Source of the DNA: Phycisphaeraceae bacterium
GTDB lineage: Bacteria; Planctomycetota; Phycisphaerae; Phycisphaerales; Phycisphaeraceae
DNA length: 6,881 bases
Assembly (NCBI GenBank): GCA_020850375.1
Contig: JADZET010000161.1
Coordinates: 1-6,881, forward strand
Reading direction: 5' to 3'
The notes under the pieces are model-generated. The model saw only the letters and a list, made by a program, of their open reading frames with translations. It did not search any database and was not told where the DNA came from. Within the stretch, counting starts at the first letter, position 1. Each line of letters opens with the position of its first letter. This document shows positions 1 through 4,758 of this stretch, piece by piece. Made by a program: the position numbers and the translations under genes.

Positions 1-67
1 AGAACTCGGTCAGGGCGTGCTCGTAGAAGGCGGTCCTGTAGCCACGCTCCACGTAGTTGATGCGCCC
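1..67 (-). pseudogene. In-frame continuation of the winged-helix gene past its TAA stop (partial, runs off left edge)
   Basis: After the TAA at 70-68 the same leftward frame stays open for 22 codons to the window edge and reads like real protein, ending RTAFYEHALTEF. From memory, relatives of the upstream 87-aa protein run to about 110 aa and end in a segment of the type F-E-D-A-M-x-E-F, which this resembles. The simplest reading is that the TAA is a nonsense change (for example GAA to TAA) inside one gene. Alternatives are a separate small gene starting at the GTG at 52-50, with a weak AAGGG 12 nt upstream, or stop-codon readthrough. No stop or other start is visible, and the true 3' end lies outside the window. 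Confidence 0.45.
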
Positions 68-331
68 TTAAGTGGTGAACATGCCCCGCTCCTTGAGCAG
101 TTCCAGGGCCACGTTGACCTGCGTGTAGGGGGCGTTGATGGCTTCTGCGAGGGCCGTCATCGTCACGCCCTGGTCCAGGTGCTCATCGATGTGGGCGGCG
201 ACCGCCTTGAAGACCTCCTCCGTGCAGCGGTGGGCGTACTCGCGGCCGTCGGGGAGCTTGATGTAGCGCTCGAGCATGCCGCCGGGCGTCGCCCGGAACT
301 CGATGTCTCGGTTCTCAAGACTGCGTCGCAT
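68..331 (-). CDS. Small winged-helix-like DNA-binding protein, probably truncated
   Basis: This 87-aa protein is probably a DNA-binding regulator, but its target is unknown. Residues 1-40 are a polar lead (LERYIKLPDGREYAHRC), and residues about 41-85 look like a helix-turn-helix or winged-helix fold: a helix (VFKAVAAHIDEHLDQ), then VTMTALAEAINAPYTQVNVALELLKERG, a typical helix-turn-recognition-helix pattern. The ATG at 331-329 is preceded by AGGGAG about 8 nt upstream, lying inside the end of the HARE-HTH gene. Only 3 nt separate the two genes, so they are surely cotranscribed. The protein ends just where the wing would be expected, and homologous-looking sequence continues in frame beyond the TAA. 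It may therefore be a truncated product of a longer gene. The fold is read by eye from the sequence pattern. Confidence 0.7.
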   Translation of the reverse strand: MRRSLENRDIEFRATPGGMLERYIKLPDGREYAHRCTEEVFKAVAAHIDEHLDQGVTMTALAEAINAPYTQVNVALELLKERGMFTT

Positions 332-334
332 GGC

Positions 335-886
335 TCACGCTCCCTTGGCCAGGGTGAATCGGCCGCGTTCGACCTTGGCGAAGCGGGCATCTTTGCCCTT
401 GGTGGCGATCTCGCGGTGCATGGCGGCGTAGATCGTGGCCTGCGGCGTGGCGCCGCCGGTCTTCCAGAGCCCCTTGTCGAGCATGGCCTGGACGATGTCC
501 CTGCACCGCATGGGGCCCCCGGAAGACTTGAGGACCTCGGCGGCGGCATCCAGGCCGCTGACCTTCTTGGGCTTGGGATCGCTGGCGCTCTTCTTGGTCT
601 TGGCCGCCTTCGCCGGCTTCGCTGCTTCGGCGGGGATCGTGTGAGCGTTGGCGGCCGCGTCGGCGGTCCGCGCTTCGGCCACGGCGCGGCTGCGCTGCTG
701 GGTCTGGCGATCCGGGGCTGGCCCCCGCAGGCGCTGCGGGGTCTTGATGCGGACCTTCTTGTTGGTGGACATGTTCGTGCCGTCCCATCCGCCGTGCGGG
801 CTCTCGGCGTCGATGCGGACGGGCACGACCTTGTCGCTGACCTTGGCCAGATAAACCTTGCCGATCTGGACTTCGTTCTTCTTCAC
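335..886 (-). CDS. HARE-HTH domain protein with N-terminal beta-rich segment
   Basis: This 183-aa protein has two conserved blocks joined by a low-complexity linker. Residues 1-54 are a small beta-rich unit (IGKVYLAKVSDKVVPVRID, then GGWDGTNMSTNKKVRIK). Residues 55-109 are an Ala/Lys/Pro linker. Residues about 110-180 match the HARE-HTH winged-helix pattern: LDAAAEVLKSSGGPMRC, IVQAMLDKGLWKT, then TPQATIYAAMHREI and a C-terminal RFAKVERGRFTL strand. HARE-HTH domains are known from restriction enzymes, RNA polymerase delta subunit and ASXL proteins, where they are proposed to bind DNA. I chose the GTG at 886-884 because AAGGAG stands 7 nt upstream. An in-frame ATG at 925 would add 13 residues but has no good binding site. 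The role may be regulatory, but no partner can be named. Confidence 0.85.
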   Translation of the reverse strand: MKKNEVQIGKVYLAKVSDKVVPVRIDAESPHGGWDGTNMSTNKKVRIKTPQRLRGPAPDRQTQQRSRAVAEARTADAAANAHTIPAEAAKPAKAAKTKKSASDPKPKKVSGLDAAAEVLKSSGGPMRCRDIVQAMLDKGLWKTGGATPQATIYAAMHREIATKGKDARFAKVERGRFTLAKGA

Positions 887-893
887 GTTCGGG

Positions 894-899
894 CTCCTT
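894..899 (-). promoter_or_regulatory. Ribosome binding site fixing the GTG start of the HARE-HTH gene
   Basis: On the minus strand this reads AAGGAG, followed by 7 nt and then GTG at 886-884. It is the strongest Shine-Dalgarno match in the leftward group and favours the internal GTG over the in-frame ATG at 925. Confidence 0.7.
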
Positions 900-928
900 G
901 GGAAAGGGGTGTGGTTGGCGGCCATGGC

Positions 929-1198
929 TCAGTCCATGAACCGCTCGAGTTCGCGGTGGTAGTCGCTGATGTCGCCGCCCGTACCGCGGACACCGTCGCA
1001 GCACTCCTGGATCTGGCAGGCGACGCTGTAGACGTTGCCCGGGCAGCTTGCCGCGGGCAGGCGCCAGGTCATGCGGGACTGTTCGCCGGGCCTGGCGTTC
1101 TCGATGGTGCAGACGATCTCGACGGTCTTGGCGCCGCGCGGGCGTTCAATCGTGACCTTGCCATGGCGGCCTTGGGCTTCGAGGCGGGTGATGAGCAT
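929..1198 (-). CDS. Hypothetical protein, 89 aa
   Basis: I do not recognise a named family. The first half is strand-rich and basic (MLITRLEAQGRHGKVTIERP, then VEIVCTIEN), and the second half holds four cysteines (in AASCPGN, VACQ and ECCDGVRG) and an acidic C-terminal helix (ISDYHRELERFMD). The cysteine spacing is not a clear zinc-binding pattern. The ATG at 1198 is preceded by AGGAG with 8 nt spacing. The stop lies 42 nt upstream of the preferred start of the next leftward gene (3 nt from the alternative ATG), so the genes form an operon. There is no signal peptide or membrane segment, so a cytoplasmic product is likely. From memory similar short proteins accompany the HARE-HTH gene in planctomycete prophage-like loci, but no function is known to me. 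Confidence 0.75.
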   Translation of the reverse strand: MLITRLEAQGRHGKVTIERPRGAKTVEIVCTIENARPGEQSRMTWRLPAASCPGNVYSVACQIQECCDGVRGTGGDISDYHRELERFMD

Positions 1199-1258
1199 GG
1201 TGCTGGCTCCTGGGTGGTTGGTGTTGATGCGTGTGCCCGTGGGGGCGAGGGGGGCGGG

Positions 1259-1459
1259 TTACTTGGAGATCCGTTCGATGCGGACGTCGATGTCGCTGCC
1301 GAACCGGCTGCCGGCGATCCGCCAGCCGCGTTGGCGGGCGTGTTCGAGGCTCTTGGCGCTGTAGGTGAACCGGCCGATCTGCTGGCGGCTGACCCGGTCG
1401 ATCACGGTGGCCCGGTAGATCGTGCGGTCTTCGCGGTGGTCTTCGTGGGGGCGTGTCAT
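1259..1459 (-). CDS. Hypothetical protein, 66 aa, first gene of the leftward group
   Basis: This is a small basic protein of unknown role. It starts with a polar, charged stretch (MTRPHEDHREDRTIY), followed by a strand-turn pattern (RATVIDRVSRQQIGRFTYSA), a likely helix (LEHARQRGWRIAG) and a closing strand (DIDVRIERI). The overall beta-beta-alpha-beta look would suit a small nucleic-acid-binding fold, but I cannot assign one. The ATG at 1459 has AGGAAA 6 nt upstream. It is the promoter-proximal leftward gene, so its promoter should lie in the 1460-1568 gap or upstream of it. A 60-nt spacer without a clear structure separates it from the next gene. Confidence 0.7.
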   Translation of the reverse strand: MTRPHEDHREDRTIYRATVIDRVSRQQIGRFTYSAKSLEHARQRGWRIAGSRFGSDIDVRIERISK

Positions 1460-1568
1460 CGTGGTTTCCTTTCGCTGTGGACGAGCACATCAGGGCGTCG
1501 GTGGCGAAAGACATCAATGCCCAAATGGCCCAATTCCGGGCATTCCGGGGGGTGAGGCGAAGATCGCT
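1460..1568. promoter_or_regulatory. Divergent intergenic region between the leftward group and the packaging operon
   Basis: These 109 bases must carry the leftward promoter and probably part of the control for the rightward genes, because the genes diverge here. I cannot point to a convincing -35/-10 pair on either strand. What can be seen is a 7-bp perfect inverted repeat, AATGCCC (1516-1522) and GGGCATT (1538-1544), around a 15-nt centre, and a direct repeat ATTCCGGG at 1533-1540 and 1542-1549 that runs into GGGGG. These could be operator sites for one of the winged-helix proteins encoded on the left; that link is speculation. Confidence 0.4.
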
Positions 1569-1841
1569 ATGAACAGGCAAAAGCCCAGCAAAATGACAGC
1601 GGGGAAGGGGCCACGGCCGGGGGCGGAGGCAGGGGCGAAGAGCTCCGCCACAGCGGCCATCAATCCGGCGGCGTTATCCATTGAAGACGTGGCAAAGCTG
1701 CTGTCCGCAGCCGGCGGGCGCCGAATCACGCCCGAGGACGTGCAGGAGGACATCGACACCGGCGCCCCCGTCGGGCGTGACGGGCGAATGAATCTCGTGC
1801 ACTACACCGCCTGGCTGATCCGCGAGGTGCAAGCCCATTGA
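1569..1841 (+). CDS. Small HTH-like protein upstream of the terminase, candidate small terminase or regulator
   Basis: This 90-aa protein has a disordered basic N-terminus (residues 1-35, rich in Ala, Gly, Lys, Pro) and a compact C-terminal domain (36-88) with the pattern SIEDVAKLLSAAGG, ITPEDVQEDIDTGAP, then MNLVHYTAWLIREV. This resembles a short helix-turn-helix fold and also the first 75 residues of the next gene product. I chose the ATG at 1569, which has GAGG 11 nt upstream; the frame is open back to 1422, but that stretch looks non-coding. The stop overlaps the terminase start (TTGA), so the two are translationally coupled. Its place directly before the terminase is where phages encode the small terminase, so DNA recognition for packaging is a reasonable but unproven guess. 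Confidence 0.7.
   Translation: MNRQKPSKMTAGKGPRPGAEAGAKSSATAAINPAALSIEDVAKLLSAAGGRRITPEDVQEDIDTGAPVGRDGRMNLVHYTAWLIREVQAH
1824..1829 (+). promoter_or_regulatory. Ribosome binding site for a TTG-started terminase gene
   Basis: GAGGTG lies 8 nt before the TTG at 1838-1840. The TTG overlaps the TGA stop of the previous gene (TTGA). No ATG or GTG lies between this site and the conserved N-terminal domain, so the site decides the start. Confidence 0.65.
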
Positions 1842-4180
1842 ACCCCCGGACCCCCCGGAACCCAAGCTCCCGGAAGATTGATCCACGGCAGCTGCGTGTG
1901 GCGGAAGCGGTGAGGCTGCTCAACGCCACGCCCCTGGGCGAGGTGGTGCAGCCGCATGGGATCTATCGCCACCTCAACCGGGCGGCCCACCGGATCAGCC
2001 CGCCTGGCGACGTGCGGTGGGTTGATCTGCTGCGCTACGCGGCCTGGCTGTTCTGGGAGCGGCGCCAGCCTGACCCGGGAGGGAGGGACACGCCGGGTGG
2101 GGATAGGGATGCCCAAGACTACGCGGCGATGAAGGAGGCCGCCCGGGCCCGCAATGCCGAGCTCTCGGCGATCGGCCGGGACATCGGCCCCATCCCGGCG
2201 GTTGTCAACCCGCAGCGCAAGGCCCGGGCGGCGGGGGATTTTCGGTTCTTCTGCGAGGCCTACTTCCCGCAGACCTTCCGCCTGCCCTGGTCGGACGATC
2301 ACCTCAAGGTCATCGCCAAGATCGAAACCGCCGTCCTGCACGGCGGCCTGTTCGCCATGGCCATGCCGCGCGGCAGCGGCAAGACCACCCTGGCCGAGAC
2401 CGCCTGCATCTGGGCCATGCTCAACGGAGCCCGGGAGTTTGTCTGCCTGATCGGCTCGGACGCCGGCCACGCCCGGAACATGCTCGAGAGCATCAAGGTC
2501 GAGTTCGAGACCAACGACCGCCTGCTTGAGGACTACCCCGAGGTGGTCTACCCCATCCACGCCCTGGAACGCATCCACAACCGGGCCAACGGCCAGCTCT
2601 GCCAGGGCCAGCCCACGCGGATCACCTGGACGGCCGACGAGATCGTGCTGCCGACGACGCCTGGCCCCGGAAGTGTTTCGTCCGGGGCGATCATCCGCGT
2701 GGCGGGCATCGAGAGCCGGATCCGGGGCATGAAGTTCAAGCGTGCCGACGGCCGGGCGGTTCGGCCGTCGCTGGTGGTGCTCGACGACCCGCAGACCGAC
2801 GAATCGGCCCGCAGCGATCAGCAGGTCCGCGCCCGGCTGGAAACCCTCAACGGCGCGATCCTCAACATGGCTGGGCCGGGCCAGAAGATCTCGGGCATCA
2901 TGCCCTGCACGGTCATCCGACCTGGGGACATGGCTGACCAGATCCTCGACCGCGACAAGCATCCGGTCTGGCAGGGCGAGCGCACTAAGCTCGTCTATGC
3001 CTTCCCGAGCAACCAGAAGCTCTGGGACCAGTACGCCCAGTTGAGGGCTGAGAGTTTTAGAGGCGGTGGCGACGGGATGCAGGCCACGGAGTTCTACCGC
3101 CAGCACCGGGAGGCGATGGACGCCGGCGCCGTCGTGGCCTGGCCGCAGCGCCACAACGAGGACGAGCTCTCAGCCATCCAGCACGCCATGAACCTGCGTC
3201 TGCGGGATGAACGGGCCTTCTGGGCGGAGTACCAGAACCAGCCCCTGCCAGTGGAGGAAGAGGGCGCGGATCAACTGACCGCCGAGGCGGTGGCCCAAAA
3301 GACCAACGGCTATCGGCGGGGGGTGGTCCCGATGGACGCGGGGCACCTGACGATGTTCATCGACGTGCAAGGCAAGCTGCTCTTCTTTGCCGTGGCCGCC
3401 TGGGAGGAGGATTTCACGGGGTACGTCGTCGACTACGGCACCTACCCCGACCAGCAGCGGCCCCCCGGAAGTTGTTTCACCCTGCGGGAGGCGCAAAAGA
3501 CCCTGGCCCGGGCTGCGCCAGGGACGGGGTTGGAGGGCTCGATCTACGCCGGCCTGGAGCGACTCACCCAAGCCTACCTCGGCCGATCCTGGCGGCGCGA
3601 GGACGGGGTGGAGATGCGGATCGAACGCTGCCTGATCGACGCCAACTGGGGCCAGTCCACCGACGTGGTGTACCAGTTCTGCCGGCAGAGCGTCCATGCC
3701 GGGCTGATCATGCCCAGCCACGGACGGTATGTCGGGGCCTCGAGCATCCCGTTTAGCGAGTACAAGCGTAAGCGGGGGGAACGGCTGGGCCTGCACTGGC
3801 GCATCCCGTGTGTGCAGAGCCGTCGGCAGGCGAGGCATGTCCTAATCGACACCAACTACTGGAAGAGTTTTATCCATGCCCGATTGGGTGTGGCGATGGG
3901 CGACCCTGGCTGTCTGTCGCTCTTTGGCCGCCAACCGGCCGAGCATCAGTTGCTGGCTGAGCATCTGACGGCTGAGTCCTGCGTGACGACGCAGGCCAAA
4001 GGGCGTGTGGTGGATGAATGGAAGATCCGGGCCCCCGGAAGGGACAACCACTGGTTTGACTGCCTGGTGGGGTGTGCCGTGGCGGCGTCGATCCAGGGCG
4101 TGGTGCTGCCGGGCACGGACAGCCAACCGCAACCGGTCAGCCGGCCGATCCGCTTGTCTGAACTGCAAAGGAGCCGATAG
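1838..4180 (+). CDS. terL: Phage terminase large subunit with N-terminal DNA-binding-like extension
   Basis: This 780-aa protein should be the packaging motor: an ATPase that drives DNA into the prohead through the portal and a nuclease that cuts genome units. Residues about 15-75 form an extra domain resembling the preceding 90-aa protein. The ATPase part has Walker A PRGSGKTT (177-184, Lys182) and Walker B LVVLDD (312-317), followed by a likely coupling motif near GIMPCTVI. The C-terminal part has the RNase H-like nuclease pattern: FIDVQ (Asp509), LIDANWG (Asp601) and DNHWFD (Asp736 and Asp741). It is longer than typical 450-650 aa terminases because of the N-terminal domain and linker. The start is TTG at 1838, chosen for its GAGGTG site and its overlap with the upstream stop. 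Three short segments (near 2665, 3461 and 4032) carry copies of the CCCCGGAAG motif and look like small insertions in otherwise conserved regions. Confidence 0.94.
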   Translation: MNPRTPRNPSSRKIDPRQLRVAEAVRLLNATPLGEVVQPHGIYRHLNRAAHRISPPGDVRWVDLLRYAAWLFWERRQPDPGGRDTPGGDRDAQDYAAMKEAARARNAELSAIGRDIGPIPAVVNPQRKARAAGDFRFFCEAYFPQTFRLPWSDDHLKVIAKIETAVLHGGLFAMAMPRGSGKTTLAETACIWAMLNGAREFVCLIGSDAGHARNMLESIKVEFETNDRLLEDYPEVVYPIHALERIHNRANGQLCQGQPTRITWTADEIVLPTTPGPGSVSSGAIIRVAGIESRIRGMKFKRADGRAVRPSLVVLDDPQTDESARSDQQVRARLETLNGAILNMAGPGQKISGIMPCTVIRPGDMADQILDRDKHPVWQGERTKLVYAFPSNQKLWDQYAQLRAESFRGGGDGMQATEFYRQHREAMDAGAVVAWPQRHNEDELSAIQHAMNLRLRDERAFWAEYQNQPLPVEEEGADQLTAEAVAQKTNGYRRGVVPMDAGHLTMFIDVQGKLLFFAVAAWEEDFTGYVVDYGTYPDQQRPPGSCFTLREAQKTLARAAPGTGLEGSIYAGLERLTQAYLGRSWRREDGVEMRIERCLIDANWGQSTDVVYQFCRQSVHAGLIMPSHGRYVGASSIPFSEYKRKRGERLGLHWRIPCVQSRRQARHVLIDTNYWKSFIHARLGVAMGDPGCLSLFGRQPAEHQLLAEHLTAESCVTTQAKGRVVDEWKIRAPGRDNHWFDCLVGCAVAASIQGVVLPGTDSQPQPVSRPIRLSELQRSR

Positions 4181-4183
4181 GGG

Positions 4184-4375
4184 ATGGCTCAACCTCACGA
4201 CTCGCGTCAGACCCCAGAGCGCCGTGGCCTGGAATGCCCGAAGTGTGGCTGTGCGCACTTCCGCGTGCTCTACACGCGCCGTGCCTGGGGTGGCCGGCTG
4301 CTCCGCCGCCGCGCGTGCCGGCACTGCGGCCGACGGGTGACGACCTATGAGCGGGTGGCGCTGACAGATCAGTGA
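4184..4375 (+). CDS. Small Zn-ribbon protein (NrdR N-terminus-like)
   Basis: This 63-aa protein consists almost entirely of one zinc ribbon: CPKCGC with Cys18 and Cys21, a basic middle (RRAWGGRLLRRRA), and CRHCGRR with Cys45 and Cys48, ending TTYERV. The layout and the C-terminal TTYERV resemble the zinc-ribbon part of the NrdR repressor, but the ATP-cone domain of NrdR is absent, so it is not NrdR itself. It probably binds DNA, RNA or another protein, perhaps as a late-gene regulator in the way phage Ogr-type zinc proteins do; that role is inference. AAAGGAG ends 10 nt before the ATG, inside the end of the terminase gene, and only 3 nt separate the two genes. Confidence 0.85.
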   Translation: MAQPHDSRQTPERRGLECPKCGCAHFRVLYTRRAWGGRLLRRRACRHCGRRVTTYERVALTDQ

Positions 4376-4453
4376 ACCGCCAGGTGGCATCTCTGGGTTC
4401 TAGATACGGAACGATTGCTGGCATCGGGTAGCCGTGACGAGCCATCTGGCGGT
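4376..4453. repeat. Long inverted repeat (13-bp arms, 52-nt interior) after the Zn-ribbon gene
   Basis: The left arm ACCGCCAGGTGGC (4376-4388) pairs with the right arm GCCATCTGGCGGT (4441-4453). Twelve positions are Watson-Crick, and the remaining one (4384 with 4445) would be a G-U pair in RNA. The 52-nt interior contains smaller pairings, such as GTTC (4397-4400) with GAAC (4409-4412). It starts one base after the stop codon. Without a U-rich tail it is not a standard intrinsic terminator. A structured RNA, an attenuator or processing site, or the scar of a small mobile repeat are all possible. Confidence 0.6.
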
Positions 4454-4522
4454 GCGCGGTGCTGTCGGTGGCATAGGTAACCCCTATCAGGACTGGGTAC
4501 CGGGAACTCCGGGGGCACGCCG
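4376..4522 (+). other. Spacer between Zn-ribbon gene and gpW-position gene
   Basis: At 147 bp this is the only sizeable non-coding gap in the rightward operon. Besides the long inverted repeat in its first half, it holds a perfect small hairpin ATAGG (4473-4477) with CCTAT (4483-4487), a KpnI-like palindrome GGTACC, and CCGG (4500-4503) with CCGG (4509-4512) just before the next gene's start, which could affect access to that start. I see no tRNA and no clear promoter here. Confidence 0.5.
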
Positions 4523-4720
4523 ATGGCTGAGGACCTCGATCAAACGTTCCGCGACGGTGCGGCCAAGCCGCGACGGGCGAAGGCTGACGGCGTGGAGGTT
4601 GAGCAGCACCCGCTGCCGGATCAGATCGCGGTGGATCGGTACCTGCAGAGCAAGAAGGCGGCCCGCACCAAGGGCTTAGGTGTGCCCCTGAAGAAGCTCT
4701 CGCCACCTGGCGCGGCCTGA
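4523..4720 (+). CDS. Small protein in the gpW (head-tail joining) position
   Basis: This 65-aa protein is hydrophilic: an acidic N-terminus (MAEDLDQTF), a polar middle (VEVEQHPLPDQIAVDRYLQS), a basic helix (KKAARTKGLG) and a short hydrophobic end (LKKLSPPGAA). I do not see a definite domain. In lambda-like phages a gene of this size (gpW) sits between the large terminase and the portal and encodes a head-tail joining protein; this gene has the same position and size, which is the main argument for a structural role. From memory, short proteins with the same E-Q-H and D-x-Y-L patterns precede the portal in related planctomycete clusters. The ATG at 4523 has only a G-run (4511-4515) 7 nt upstream as a weak binding site. 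Confidence 0.65.
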   Translation: MAEDLDQTFRDGAAKPRRAKADGVEVEQHPLPDQIAVDRYLQSKKAARTKGLGVPLKKLSPPGAA

Positions 4721-4736
4721 CGTCGCCACTCCCCTA

Positions 4737-4751
4737 CCACACCCCTTGTGG
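4737..4751. repeat. Small hairpin just before the portal start
   Basis: CCACA (4737-4741) and TGTGG (4747-4751) form a perfect 5-bp stem around CCCCT. It ends 7 nt before the portal ATG and includes the weak GTGGA that could serve as ribosome binding site, so it might tune portal translation. It is short enough to be chance. Confidence 0.35.
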
Positions 4752-4758
4752 ATGCTCC

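Noticed and set aside
887..925. ATG at 925 as start of the HARE-HTH protein
   Set aside because: It has no clear ribosome binding site, while the GTG at 886 has AAGGAG at 7 nt. The extra residues include the binding site itself as codons.
17..1555. A 512-codon open frame on the plus strand across the left part
   Set aside because: It is antisense to four genes that each have a good ribosome binding site and protein-like features, including a recognisable HARE-HTH domain. Its translation is a monotonous Leu/Ala/Gly/Val/Asp mix with no motif, as expected opposite GC-rich coding DNA.
1422..1568. Longer N-terminus for the 90-aa protein, starting at 1422
   Set aside because: The added 49 residues (Arg/Ser/Trp-rich, then Gly/Pro-rich) look non-coding, overlap the start of the leftward 66-aa gene and have no matching ribosome binding site.
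1802..3154. A 450-codon open frame on the minus strand
   Set aside because: It lies opposite the terminase gene, whose ATPase motifs are clear. The antisense product has no recognisable domain and biased composition.
4376..4453. Intrinsic terminator or tRNA-like gene in the spacer
   Set aside because: The stem encloses 52 nt and has no following U tract. The interior GGTTCTAG-type sequence does not extend into a cloverleaf.
4434..4679. A possible 81-aa gene on the plus strand in the spacer
   Set aside because: It starts within the inverted repeat, overlaps the 65-aa gene in another frame and gives an Arg/Ser/Thr-rich product typical of shifted GC-rich reading. The 65-aa frame has a more natural composition and ends neatly before the portal.
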